Of a DNA stretch of 39,335 nucleotides, positions 22,287-31,125 are shown piece after piece. Every line of letters starts with the position of its first letter. Within the stretch, counting starts at the first letter, position 1. This DNA is from CAYQTL01 sp964420405 (GTDB lineage: Bacteria; Acidobacteriota; Thermoanaerobaculia; Thermoanaerobaculales; Sulfomarinibacteraceae). The translations under genes and the position numbers were made by a program. The notes under the pieces are model-generated. The model was not told the DNA's origin, made no database searches, and saw only the letters and a list, made by a program, of their open reading frames with translations. The DNA lies in contig CAYQTL010000039.1 in NCBI GenBank assembly GCA_964420405.1, positions 1 to 39,335 on the forward strand, read 5' to 3'.

Positions 22287-25200
22287 ATGCGATCGCGGGT
22301 CGTCAGGTACGGACTGGTTGTCGCCGCCGCCGTGCTGCTGGTGATGGTGCTCGCTCTCGCGGTGCTGCACCTCCCGCCGGTCCAGCGGGCGGCGTGGCGG
22401 TGGGCGGTCGACCGCGCGACCGCCGGCCGTCCGTTCGAGGTCGCGGCGTCCGACGTCGACGTCAACCTGCTCACCGGGACGCTCGAGCTGGAGGATCTCG
22501 ACGTCGACGCCGACGGGGAAGACCTGGCGTCGGCGCGGCGCCTGTCGGCGGACTGGAGCTGGCCGGCGCTGCTCGGGCGGCCCCACCGGCTCGAGACCGT
22601 GACGCTCGAGGGCGCCCGGATCGATCTGCGTGCCCGGCCCGAGCCGGAGGGTGCGCCGGACCGCGAGACGAGCGGCGACGGGTCGGTGCTGGAGCGGTTC
22701 GAGGTCGGCGTCGCCGAGCTGCAGATCGACCGGCTCGTCGCCCCGTTGCCGGGGGTGGGCTCGCTCGAGGCCGGCGATCTGGAGGGATCCGGCGTGCTGG
22801 AGGACGGGGAGATCGGGCTCGAGGCCGAGGCCGGCGGGCTCGAGCTGGTGCGCGACGGTCGCGAGCTCCGGCTCGGTCCGGTCCAGCTCGAGGCCGCCGC
22901 GACCCTCGGCGACGTGGTGGTGGAGCGGCTCCACGCCGACGGTCCCGACGGCCGGATCGGACTCAGCGGCACGGTCCGGTTCGGCGACGACCCCTCGTTC
23001 GACTCCGAGCTCGCGATCCAGGCCGCCGCCGCCGGTGTGGCCCGCTGGTGGGATCCCTCCCTCGCCGAACGCCTGGAGCTCGCGGGCGAGCTCGACGTCG
23101 CGGGTGATCTGGGATGGTCGCGGGCCGCCGGGCTGCGGGGGGAGTTCTCCCACGGCGGCGGGCCGCTCGAGGCGTTCGGCTACCGGGTGCACTGGCTCGC
23201 CTTCGACGCCGCCGGCGGCAGGCCGAGCTTCCGGGCGGCCGGCCCGGCGTGGGGCTCGGCGCGGGCGACGATGCTCGAGGACGGCCGGCTGCGCGTGGTC
23301 GCCGACCTCGAGACGGCCCCCACCGGGCCGGTCCGCGGGTACGTGCCGGAGGGTGCGCAGGAGCGGATTCCGGAGAAGGTCACGGTGTCCGGCTCGGTGG
23401 ACGTCGTGACGGCGCTGCCGCCCGACCCGGAGGATCCGGAGTCGGTGTCCGGAACGGCCGACCTGGAGGCGCGTTGGGACGGCGGACGCCTGGCGGTGGA
23501 GGCCGATGCGGAGGGCTCCGGCATCCGCCTGCCGGAGGTGGTGCTCGAGGTGGCGGGCGCCCGCCTCGACGCATCGGGCCGCCTCGACGCCGACGGTCGC
23601 CTCGACGCGACAGCCGAGATGCGGTCACCGGACCCGGCCGCCGCGCTGGACGCCCTCGCCCCGTGGCTTCCAGGGAGGCTCGACGGGCTGCCGGTGGGCG
23701 GCGGTCCGGTGGAGCTCGCGTTCGTGGCGCGGGGACCGTGGCGGGCGCCGCGGATCGACCTCGAGGCGAGCTGGGAGGACCCGTCCTACGGCGTTCTGGA
23801 GGGGCGCTCGATCGAGCTGGCGGCCGCGGGTCCGGTCGACGGGCTCGAATGGCGGCTCGACGCGACCCTGCTGGAGGATCTCGACCTGGACGCCGACGGC
23901 GAGCTGTCGGTCGCGGACCTCGGAGCGACCGGCCGATGGCGGCTGGAGGACCGCTCGGGCATCGACGTCGACCGGTTGACGGACCGCCTCGGAACCGAGG
24001 TCGAGGTCGGCGAGGTGTCCGCCCGTGGACGCTTCCGGTGGGACGGCGGTCTCGAGCGGGCGAGGCTGCGGCTCGACGCCGACGAGCTCCGCTGGGGCGA
24101 CTGGACGCTCGACGGCCTCGAGATGGCGGCGGACGCCGACCGGTCCTCGGTCCAGGTGGAGCGGGTGGCGGTGCGAGGCTACGGGGCGCTCCTGCAGGGA
24201 GCCGGAAGGGTGCCGCTCGTCGCCGGCGGCCGGGTCGACCTGGAGCTGGGCCTGGAGGGTCTCGAGACGGGTCGGCTGCCGCTGGAGGTCCCGAGGCCCG
24301 CCGACGGCTCGGTGGCGGCGAGGATCACCGCCGACGGACCGCTCGAAGCGCCCGGGGTGGAGGCGGTGGTCGACTGGCGCGGCGCCGGCGAGGCGCCGGT
24401 GCTGCCGTCCGTGACCCTCCGCGCCGAGACCCGCGACGGCGTGCTGCACCTCTCGAGCGATCCTGCCGAGGCCGCGTCGGGGACGTTCGAGCTGGCGGGG
24501 ACGGTGCCGCTCGGCAGCCTGCCGCTGCCGGACCGCGTGTGGCCCCGCGCCCCCTCGGGACCGGTCGATCTCCGGCTGCGCGCGACCTCGCTGCGGCCCA
24601 TGGCCGCCCTCGAGGCCGCAGGGCTCGCCTCGGTTCCGGCCCGGATCGAGACCGGCCTGGAAGCCGACCTCCGGTGGAGCCTGCACGGCGACGGACCACG
24701 CCGGCTGGAGGCGCGGCTTCCGGACCTCGCGGTCGAGGCGGTCGGGGACACGCTGCGGCCGCTCGACACGCCCGTCGTGACGTTCGAGGGCTCGACGCTG
24801 GAGCTCGAGACGGTGCGGATGACGGGACGGGAGTCGGCGGTCGAGCTCGCAGGGACGCTGGACGTGGCGTCGGGTGAGCTGGCGGCGAGCCTGTCGACGG
24901 AGCTGGGCACCTCGTTCCTGCGGCTGCTGCCGGTGCCGCTCGAGATGACCGGCCGGATCCGGGCCGAGGCCGAGCTCGCCGGGACGACCGACGACCCGGA
25001 GGGCCGCATCCGGGTCGAGCAGCTCGAGGGCGAGCTGGTGCGGCGCGACCCGCCGGTGCAGGTGGATGACCTGTCGGTCGAGGTCGAGCTGCGGGACGGC
25101 GTGTGGGCGGTGGTCGACGGCGCCGCCGACGTCAACCGGGGCCGGGTCCTGGTGGGAGGCGAGTGGAACCGCCGCACCGGCCAGGGGGTGATCTTCGAGG

Positions 25201-28178
25201 CGCAGGACGTGGTGTTCCTGCTGCCCCAGGGCATCCTCACCCGCTGGGAGGGGGCGTTCGTCGTCGAGCCGGCGCCCGGACGGGTGGCGCGAGTGGTCGG
25301 CGACCTGGTGCTGCAGAAAGGGCTGTGGGACCGGGACGTGGACTTCGCGTCGATGCTGCTGTCCGACCGGATCGACGCGGACACCACCAGCCAGCTGCTG
25401 TACGACGTCGCCCTCGACCTGGAGATCAGCGCCGAGACCGCGGTCGACGTGGAGAACAACCTCGGCGACTTCGAGGTGCTGTGGAACACGCTGTTCGTGA
25501 GCGGGACTCCCGCCCAGCCGATTCTCGACGGCGAGCTGCACATCGCCGCCGGCGGCGTGATCACCCTCACCGGCCGCCCGATCGAGATCGCCCGCGGCAC
25601 GGTGCGGTTCGACGGCAGGCCGGCTGTCGAGCCGGAGGTCGAAGTGATCCCGGTCCGCCACACGTTCCAGCCGGGGCTCGGCGGGGGGGATGGGATCGAC
25701 GCGGAGGATCTCGCCCGGCGTGGGATCGCCGGAGGCCTGACCAGCAGCCTCGGGCTGAGCAACACCACCCTGGAGCCGGTCACGATCGCGGTCGAGACGC
25801 TCTCCGACCCGAGCACCCACTCCCTGATCTCGCGCCAGGTGGGCCGCTACGTCGCGCTGTTCGTGGCGTCGGACCTCGGGGACCTCCAGCAGCGGACGGC
25901 GATGATCCAGCTGTACAACTGGCGCCGCCTCCCGGGGCTGGCGCTGCAGGCGTTCGAGGACACCCGCGCCGGGGAAGGCTATGCGCTGCTCGAGCGGATC
26001 CGATGGGGTGGGACCGTCGACACGGAGCCGCGCATCCGGCGGGTGGAGCTCGAGGGGTCGTGGCCGATCTCGAAGCGGCGGCTGAAGAAGGCGACCAGCC
26101 TGCGGCCGGGTCAGCCGTTCGAGCCGTTCCACGTCTTCGTCGGTCGGGTCCGCCTGGAGCGCGAGCTGGCCCGGGCGGGGTACTACCGGGCCGACGTGAC
26201 GGGCCGGGCCGGCGAGGACCCGCAGCTGCCCAAGCTCACCTTCGAGGCCGTTCCCGGCCCGCGCCGGCAGGTCGTCTTCACCGGTGGTGAGCTGCCCGAG
26301 GAGGCCCGCCGGGAGGTCACCGCCGCCTACCGGCCGCCGCCGCTGGAGGACCGCGCGTTCGAGGAGATGCGCACCATCGTGCGGGCCTACCTCGACGCGA
26401 TGGGGCGTCCGTTCGCATCGGTCGAGGTTCGCCGCCGGCAGGCGGAGGTCGTTGTGCGGGTCGATCCCGGGCCGGAGGTGACGCTTCGTGGCCCGCAGGT
26501 CGACGGCGTCGCCGCGGCCGCCCGCGACCGCCTGCGGGAGGTGCTCGGCACGCCGGCGACCCTGGCTGTCCTGCTGCGCGATCCGGAGTTCGCCCAGGTC
26601 CGCGTCGAGCGGATCCTCTCCTACGAGGGGTACCGCGGAGTCAAGGTGGAGTCGGTCGACCTCGACCGCCGGGGAAGCGAGGGCACCGTCCGCCTGCAGG
26701 TGTCGCACTCGGGCCGCCGGGAGATCGGCGAGATCACGGTCGAGGGCCCCGACCCACTCGGTGCCGCGGTGCCGTCTGAGATCGGGCTCGATCCTGGCGA
26801 GCCCCTGCGACGGGGAGCGGTCGAGCAGGCCGAGCACCGCATCCGCCGCGCCTACCGGGAGTCCGGGTACACCGACGTGGAGGTCCAGGTGGAGGCCGCC
26901 GGCGCCGGTCTCGTGGCGCCGGTCCGGGTCGACCTCGACCCCGGGACGCAGAAGCGGGTCGCGGACGTCTCGATCTCGGGCACCCGACACGTGAGCCGGG
27001 GCGTGATCCGTCGCGGCATCCTGGTCGAGGAGGACGAGGTCTACGACCCTGCCGCCGTCGACCGGAGCGTCGTCGAGCTGGCGAGCTTCGGTCCGGTCGA
27101 GCGGGTCGACGTGGAGGTCCGCGATGCCGCGCCCGGCGAGGTCGACGTCGCCATGGAGATCACCGAGCGACCCCGGTGGACCGCCGGAGTCGGCGTCCGC
27201 TACACGTCGGACACGGACTTCCAGGCGCTGCTGGACCTGCGTGACGAGAGCCTGTTCGGCCGCGGCTTCAGCCTCGACCTGCGCGGTCTGCACGGCTCGG
27301 ACCGCCGGACCTGGAACCTGGTGGCCGGGCTGCCGAGGGCGCCCGGAGGAGCCTGGTCGTCGTCGCTGGCCCTGTCGTACCGCGACGAGCCCTCGCGGAC
27401 CGATCCCGACGCCGTCCAGGAGGAGAGCTGGGGCGCGTCGGCGTCGGCGACCTACCACCTGCGCGAGGGCGTCGAGCTGCGCCCCTACTACACCTGGGAG
27501 GACACCCGCTCGAGTGCGCTGGTCGACGACCCGGACCAGCCGGGCGCGGTCGAGATCCTGCAGACGACCGTCGGCGGCCAGGCGGTGGTGGACCGGCTCG
27601 ACGACCCCCTCAACCCCCGCCACGGCTCCTACCTGGCGCTCGACGTGGGATGGGCCTCGGAGAACCTCGGCGGGGAGGTCAACGCCCTGCGGAGCCTCCT
27701 GACGGCGACCTGGGCGGGCGAGCCGATCGAGGGCTGGACCTGGGCCCGCAGCCTCCGGCTCGGGTGGGCCGAGCCGCTGCGGGACGATCCGCTCGTGGAG
27801 CAGGTGCGGTTCTTCGCCGGCGGCGTCGCGTCGGTGCGCGGCTTCGAGCGCGACCTGGTGGGGCCGGTCGAGGTGCGCGGCGACGGCTCGCTGCGACCTC
27901 TCGGGGGCGGCGCGGTGGCGGTGCTCAACGAGGAGATCCGGGTTCCGGTGTGGGGCCACGGCGACCTCGGGATCGTGCGTGTGGCCGTCTTCGCGGACCT
28001 CGGCCAGGTGTGGCCGACGTGGTCGGACGCCGACCTCGACCTGGCGATCGGTGCGGGTGTGGGCGTGCGCTGGGACAGCCCTCTCGGGCCGCTGTGGGTG
28101 GACGTCGCGTGGCCGGTGGACGGCGTGCAGGGAGACGCGGGCCCGAAGCTGTACCTGGGTCTCGGGAGGCCGTTCTGA
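22287..28178 (+). CDS. TamB-TamA type fusion: AsmA/TamB-like translocator joined to an Omp85 barrel
   Basis: One uninterrupted 1963-residue frame. A signal-anchor helix (about 8-27) is followed by a very long repeat-like beta region (about 30-1080) of the TamB/AsmA type. The conserved TamB C-terminal region lies near 1090-1220 (GGVITLTGRPIEIARGTVRFDG). Without a break come POTRA-like modules (about 1241-1625; for example RRQVVFTGGELPEE, RREIGEITVEGPDPLG, KRVADVSISGTRHVSRG). An Omp85/TamA beta-barrel completes the protein (about 1630-1963), with DPLNPRHGSYLALDVGWASE and the lid-loop motif VRGFE near 1850, ending in LYLGLGRPF. In proteobacteria TamB (inner membrane, periplasm) and TamA (outer membrane) are separate partners; here a single chain would span the whole envelope. 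A likely role is outer-membrane protein insertion or phospholipid transport. ATG 22287 has only a weak ribosome site. Confidence 0.92.
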   Translation: MRSRVVRYGLVVAAAVLLVMVLALAVLHLPPVQRAAWRWAVDRATAGRPFEVAASDVDVNLLTGTLELEDLDVDADGEDLASARRLSADWSWPALLGRPHRLETVTLEGARIDLRARPEPEGAPDRETSGDGSVLERFEVGVAELQIDRLVAPLPGVGSLEAGDLEGSGVLEDGEIGLEAEAGGLELVRDGRELRLGPVQLEAAATLGDVVVERLHADGPDGRIGLSGTVRFGDDPSFDSELAIQAAAAGVARWWDPSLAERLELAGELDVAGDLGWSRAAGLRGEFSHGGGPLEAFGYRVHWLAFDAAGGRPSFRAAGPAWGSARATMLEDGRLRVVADLETAPTGPVRGYVPEGAQERIPEKVTVSGSVDVVTALPPDPEDPESVSGTADLEARWDGGRLAVEADAEGSGIRLPEVVLEVAGARLDASGRLDADGRLDATAEMRSPDPAAALDALAPWLPGRLDGLPVGGGPVELAFVARGPWRAPRIDLEASWEDPSYGVLEGRSIELAAAGPVDGLEWRLDATLLEDLDLDADGELSVADLGATGRWRLEDRSGIDVDRLTDRLGTEVEVGEVSARGRFRWDGGLERARLRLDADELRWGDWTLDGLEMAADADRSSVQVERVAVRGYGALLQGAGRVPLVAGGRVDLELGLEGLETGRLPLEVPRPADGSVAARITADGPLEAPGVEAVVDWRGAGEAPVLPSVTLRAETRDGVLHLSSDPAEAASGTFELAGTVPLGSLPLPDRVWPRAPSGPVDLRLRATSLRPMAALEAAGLASVPARIETGLEADLRWSLHGDGPRRLEARLPDLAVEAVGDTLRPLDTPVVTFEGSTLELETVRMTGRESAVELAGTLDVASGELAASLSTELGTSFLRLLPVPLEMTGRIRAEAELAGTTDDPEGRIRVEQLEGELVRRDPPVQVDDLSVEVELRDGVWAVVDGAADVNRGRVLVGGEWNRRTGQGVIFEAQDVVFLLPQGILTRWEGAFVVEPAPGRVARVVGDLVLQKGLWDRDVDFASMLLSDRIDADTTSQLLYDVALDLEISAETAVDVENNLGDFEVLWNTLFVSGTPAQPILDGELHIAAGGVITLTGRPIEIARGTVRFDGRPAVEPEVEVIPVRHTFQPGLGGGDGIDAEDLARRGIAGGLTSSLGLSNTTLEPVTIAVETLSDPSTHSLISRQVGRYVALFVASDLGDLQQRTAMIQLYNWRRLPGLALQAFEDTRAGEGYALLERIRWGGTVDTEPRIRRVELEGSWPISKRRLKKATSLRPGQPFEPFHVFVGRVRLERELARAGYYRADVTGRAGEDPQLPKLTFEAVPGPRRQVVFTGGELPEEARREVTAAYRPPPLEDRAFEEMRTIVRAYLDAMGRPFASVEVRRRQAEVVVRVDPGPEVTLRGPQVDGVAAAARDRLREVLGTPATLAVLLRDPEFAQVRVERILSYEGYRGVKVESVDLDRRGSEGTVRLQVSHSGRREIGEITVEGPDPLGAAVPSEIGLDPGEPLRRGAVEQAEHRIRRAYRESGYTDVEVQVEAAGAGLVAPVRVDLDPGTQKRVADVSISGTRHVSRGVIRRGILVEEDEVYDPAAVDRSVVELASFGPVERVDVEVRDAAPGEVDVAMEITERPRWTAGVGVRYTSDTDFQALLDLRDESLFGRGFSLDLRGLHGSDRRTWNLVAGLPRAPGGAWSSSLALSYRDEPSRTDPDAVQEESWGASASATYHLREGVELRPYYTWEDTRSSALVDDPDQPGAVEILQTTVGGQAVVDRLDDPLNPRHGSYLALDVGWASENLGGEVNALRSLLTATWAGEPIEGWTWARSLRLGWAEPLRDDPLVEQVRFFAGGVASVRGFERDLVGPVEVRGDGSLRPLGGGAVAVLNEEIRVPVWGHGDLGIVRVAVFADLGQVWPTWSDADLDLAIGAGVGVRWDSPLGPLWVDVAWPVDGVQGDAGPKLYLGLGRPF

Positions 28179-28242
28179 CGGCGGGCGTTCCGCCCGGTGT
28201 CCGCGGCGCGGCGGCGGGACCCGTCGGCTGGAGGTGCGGGCG

Positions 28243-29163
28243 ATGAGCGGACGACGGCGGCTGTGGATGGTGGTCAACGGCAAGCACACGGGGGACCGGG
28301 GGCTGCGCGAGGCGGTCGACGAGCTGCGTCGCGACGGCGCCGAGGTCACCGTACGGGTCACCTGGGAGAGCGGCGACGCCGGGCGCTGGGCCGAAGACGG
28401 TGCGCGGGCAGGCGCCGACGTGGTCGTCGCGTGCGGCGGCGACGGTACCGTCGGCGAGGTCGTCCGCGGCGTGCTGGCCGTCTCTGCGGACACGCCGGCG
28501 GTGGCGATGGTCCCCCTGGGCACGGCCAACGACTTCGCCACCGCCGCGGGGGTGACACCCGGCGACCCGCGGGCGGCGCTGCGGCTGGCGAGGGACGGGC
28601 GGGCGTCGCGGGTCGACCTCGGTCGGCTGGACGACACCCTGTTCGTCAACGGCGTCACGGTCGGCTTCGCCGCCACGATCACGCCGGAGGCGTCGGACGC
28701 GTCGAAGAAGGTCCTCGGAGGGCTCGCGTACTACCTCCAGTCGCTGCTCAGGGTCGGCGACCTGTCTCCGACGCCGGTGCGGCTCCGGACGCAGGACCTC
28801 CAACACGACGGCGACGTGTGGTCGGTGGTGGTCGCCAACGGGCGCCTGATCGGCCCTGGCGTCGAGGTCGCTCCGGCCGCCCTCCTCGACGACGGCGCGC
28901 TCGACATCCTGATCGTGCCCGCGGACGAGCCGGGCTCGCTGCGGCGCGCGGCCGCGGAGCTGGCAGGGTTCGGCTCAGACGCCGCGCCGGACCCGGTCGT
29001 CCGCGCGCGCGTGCGGTGGGTCGAGCTCGAGTCTCCCACGGGGTCGGACCTGGAGGTCACCGTCGACGGCGAGCCCTCCCGCTCCGCCGGCGGTCGCATC
29101 GAGGCGGTGCCCGCCGCCCTCCCGATGGTGCTGCCCGACGGCTGCCCGCTGCTCGGAGGGTGA
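28243..29163 (+). CDS. Diacylglycerol/lipid kinase family protein (YegS-like)
   Basis: A 306-residue DAGK-catalytic-domain protein starting at ATG 28243 behind GGAGGTG. It has the nucleotide-binding GGDGT at 65-69 followed by VGEVVRG, and PLGTANDFA at 91-99. The second half shows the YegS-type beta sandwich with NGRLIGPGVEVAPAALLDDGALDILIVP and ends in a final strand (DLEVTVDGEPS). Such enzymes phosphorylate diacylglycerol or related lipids at the inner face of the membrane. It follows the TamB-TamA fusion by 64 bases on the same strand, so a joint role in envelope lipid handling is plausible. Confidence 0.93.
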   Translation: MSGRRRLWMVVNGKHTGDRGLREAVDELRRDGAEVTVRVTWESGDAGRWAEDGARAGADVVVACGGDGTVGEVVRGVLAVSADTPAVAMVPLGTANDFATAAGVTPGDPRAALRLARDGRASRVDLGRLDDTLFVNGVTVGFAATITPEASDASKKVLGGLAYYLQSLLRVGDLSPTPVRLRTQDLQHDGDVWSVVVANGRLIGPGVEVAPAALLDDGALDILIVPADEPGSLRRAAAELAGFGSDAAPDPVVRARVRWVELESPTGSDLEVTVDGEPSRSAGGRIEAVPAALPMVLPDGCPLLGG

Positions 29164-29236
29164 CGGCAGCCGGTAGGAACGCCCGCCCGTCCGGCAGCGA
29201 TGACAGGGCGGCGTGTTGCACCGGAGGGCCACAGCC

Positions 29237-29252
29237 TGGCATGGTCTTTGCA
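29237..29252 (+). promoter_or_regulatory. Sigma-54 (RpoN) type promoter
   Basis: TGGCATGGTCTTTGCA matches the -24/-12 consensus TGGCACG-N4-TTGCW at all defined positions but one (C to T), with the required GG to GC spacing. Transcription would begin near 29263, about 48 bases before the BON lipoprotein ATG. No upstream activator site was identified. Confidence 0.65.
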
Positions 29253-29310
29253 ATTCCACGAGCGGCGCCGCCAGGACCACCAGGTCGCCGGCGCCGGAAG
29301 GAGAGACGAC

Positions 29311-29865
29311 ATGCGGACGCACGCACACACACTGGTCGTCGTCGCGGCACTCGCGGCGGCGTTCACGGCGGTCGGCGCGGCCGGCTGCTCCACCACCCGC
29401 TCGGCGGAAGGTCAGCTCGACGACGCCGCCGTCACCTCGAAGGTGAAGTCGAAGCTGGCCGCCGATCCCCAGGTCAACCCGTTCAACATCGACGTCGACA
29501 CCACCGAGGGTGTGGTGCGGCTGAGCGGGATGGTCGAGGACACCGAAGCCCGCTCGGAGGCCGAGAAGCTCGCCCGGGACACCGCCGGGGTGCGGGGCGT
29601 CGTCAACGAGATCGAGATCGGCGACCCGACCGTGGGCGAAGTGGTCGACGACGCCTGGATCGTCACCAAGGTCAAGGCGCAGCTGACGGCGAACGAGGAC
29701 ATCAACCCGTTCAACGTGGACGTGGACGCCCAGCAGGGGGTGGTGACGCTCTCCGGACGCGTCCAGAACGTCCGCGAGCGTGAGCTCGCGGAAAACATCG
29801 CGGCCGGCGTCAAGGGCGTCCGGCGGGTGGACAACCGGCTGAGCGTCGGCGCCATCGACGGCTGA
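29311..29865 (+). CDS. Double BON-domain lipoprotein (OsmY-like)
   Basis: A 184-residue exported protein; ATG 29311 lies behind GGAAGGAGA, and the longer open frame upstream has no coding look. The signal peptide ends in AAGC with the cysteine at residue 26, an acceptable though not ideal lipobox. Two BON domains follow at about 37-105 and 112-180. They are clear duplicates of each other (VTSKVKSKLAADPQVNPFN and IVTKVKAQLTANEDINPFN; GVVRLSGMV and GVVTLSGRV). BON proteins bind phospholipid surfaces and protect the envelope under osmotic and other stress. A sigma-54 type promoter stands directly before it. Confidence 0.92.
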   Translation: MRTHAHTLVVVAALAAAFTAVGAAGCSTTRSAEGQLDDAAVTSKVKSKLAADPQVNPFNIDVDTTEGVVRLSGMVEDTEARSEAEKLARDTAGVRGVVNEIEIGDPTVGEVVDDAWIVTKVKAQLTANEDINPFNVDVDAQQGVVTLSGRVQNVRERELAENIAAGVKGVRRVDNRLSVGAIDG

Positions 29866-29977
29866 CCCGCCCGGGCCGTGTTCGGGAGCGCCGCCCGGAC
29901 GACCGACGGACGCCGCACCGGGCGGCCCCCCGGCGGGTCGGCGCAGCTGCATCCGACATGTCCGAGAGGAGGACGAC

Positions 29978-30478
29978 ATGCCCGAGAACACCGTCATGAC
30001 AGCTCTGTTCAACAGCCCGCGGCAGGCGGTCGACGCGGTCGTCGACCTGGAGACCCGCGGCTTCCTCCCCGAGGACGTCAGCGTGCTGACGTCCGACGCG
30101 ATCGGGGACTCCTTCAAGCTCGAGGCCCGCTCGAAGCTGCCGGAGGGGGCCGCCGTGGGCGCGGCGTCCGGCGGCGTGCTCGGAGCCCTCGTCGGCGGGC
30201 TCACCTCGGTCGGCGTGATCGCGACCGGCGGAGCCGGGGTCCTGGTCGCGGGACCACTCGTCGGAGCCCTCTCGGGTCTCGGCGCGGGCTCCGCCGCCGG
30301 CGGCATCGTCGGCTCTCTGGTGGGCGCCGGGATGAGCGAGCACGAGGCGAAGGCCTTCGCCGAGTCGGCCGACGACGACACCATCCTGGTCGCGGTCCGG
30401 TGTACCACCGACGAGCGACGGCGCGCGGCCGACGAGGTGCTCGAGGGTGCCGGGGGCGACGACGTGACGCACGCGTGA
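29978..30478 (+). CDS. General-stress membrane protein with Gly-rich hydrophobic core
   Basis: A 166-residue protein with ATG 29978 behind GAGAGGAGG. The N-terminus (MTALFNSPRQAVDAVVDLETRGFLPEDVSVLTSD) matches the general-stress-protein 17M-like or DUF1269-like domain. The middle (about 50-110) is a glycine-rich hydrophobic segment, and the C-terminal part returns to the same small fold (ILVAVRCTTDERRRAADEVLEGAGG). Such proteins are often stress-induced with BON and DUF1328 proteins, as here. It could be read through from the sigma-54 promoter of the BON gene; I see no promoter of its own. A perfect hairpin lies 31 bases after the stop. Confidence 0.85.
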   Translation: MPENTVMTALFNSPRQAVDAVVDLETRGFLPEDVSVLTSDAIGDSFKLEARSKLPEGAAVGAASGGVLGALVGGLTSVGVIATGGAGVLVAGPLVGALSGLGAGSAAGGIVGSLVGAGMSEHEAKAFAESADDDTILVAVRCTTDERRRAADEVLEGAGGDDVTHA

Positions 30479-30509
30479 GGCTGCGCCGTCCGGCACCCGA
30501 CACGCGACG

Positions 30510-30536
30510 CGCCGACGATCGGATCGATCGTCGGCG
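30510..30536 (+). terminator. Perfect hairpin after the general-stress gene
   Basis: CGCCGACGATC (30510-30520) pairs perfectly with GATCGTCGGCG (30526-30536) around GGATC. It lies 31 bases past the stop. There is no T-tract, so it may stop transcription only with Rho, or protect the mRNA end. Confidence 0.5.
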
Positions 30537-30598
30537 TGGAGAGCGCGGCCGCCATCAACGCGACGGCGGCCAGGCCGACCCGCAGTCGCCGGCTGGGT

Positions 30599-30614
30599 TG
30601 GCGCGCAGATTGCT
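30599..30614 (+). promoter_or_regulatory. Second sigma-54 type promoter
   Basis: TGGCGCGCAGATTGCT matches TGGCACG-N4-TTGCW at all but one defined position (A to G), with correct spacing. A transcript would start near 30625, giving a leader of about 80 bases before the DUF1328 gene at 30705. Confidence 0.5.
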
Positions 30615-30704
30615 TGTGCTCAGGTCACGAGTCGATGAGGAGCGGCGTGCTGCAGCGCGAGACGCGTCACCGGGCGCGCCGCCCCGCTGTGAAAGGAGAT
30701 CGAC

Positions 30705-30869
30705 ATGCTTGGATGGGCCATTCTCTTCCTGATCATCGCCCTGGTCGCCGCCGTTTTCGGTTTCGGGGGGATTGCCGGTGCTGCCGCGGGGATCGCGAAG
30801 ATCCTGTTCGTGGTGTTCCTGATCCTCTTCATCGCGTCGCTCATCTTCGGACGACGACGGACCGTCTGA
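30705..30869 (+). CDS. DUF1328 (YtjA-type) small membrane protein
   Basis: A 54-residue protein beginning MLGWAILFLIIALVAAVFGF, with a second hydrophobic segment KILFVVFLILFIASLIF, ending GRRRTV. This is the usual length and pattern of DUF1328 proteins, which are small inner-membrane proteins linked with stress. The ATG at 30705 follows GAAAGGAGA at a good distance. A sigma-54 type promoter lies about 90 bases upstream and a very strong hairpin lies about 50 bases downstream, so it forms its own transcription unit. The function is unknown. Confidence 0.9.
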   Translation: MLGWAILFLIIALVAAVFGFGGIAGAAAGIAKILFVVFLILFIASLIFGRRRTV

Positions 30870-30917
30870 CGCCCTCAGAGACCCGGGCCGGAGGTGCCGG
30901 ACCCGGGCAGGTGTCCC

Positions 30918-30955
30918 ACGGCCCCGGTCGCGCGGCACGGCGCGACCGGGGCCGT
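30918..30955 (+). terminator. 16-bp perfect GC-rich hairpin
   Basis: ACGGCCCCGGTCGCGC (30918-30933) pairs without mismatch with 30940-30955 around a 6-base loop. It lies 48 bases after the DUF1328 stop. T-rich sequence is lacking, as is common in GC-rich genomes. Confidence 0.6.
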
Positions 30956-31067
30956 CGGCCTTCCGGGAGGGTCGGCCGGCCGAGGATCGCCGGCGGGCAG
31001 TTCTTACATGTCACCGTCCAGGATGTTCCCGCCCGGCGGCGCTGCCGGGACCGCCGCGGTCGGACCT

Positions 31068-31076
31068 GCTACCGTG
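31068..31076 (+). promoter_or_regulatory. Extended -10 promoter (TGCTACCGT)
   Basis: TG-C-TACCGT lies about 50 bases before the TPR gene and matches the extended -10 form seen at 18752 and 38988. Confidence 0.45.
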
Positions 31077-31125
31077 GCGGCCTCGGCGGCGTGACGCCGC
31101 CGGAGGGCGCACGAAGAGAGGCGGC

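Noticed and set aside
23625..28682. 1685-codon minus-strand open frame
   Set aside because: It mirrors the TamB-TamA fusion and lipid kinase genes and shows only low-complexity His/Arg/Asp sequence.
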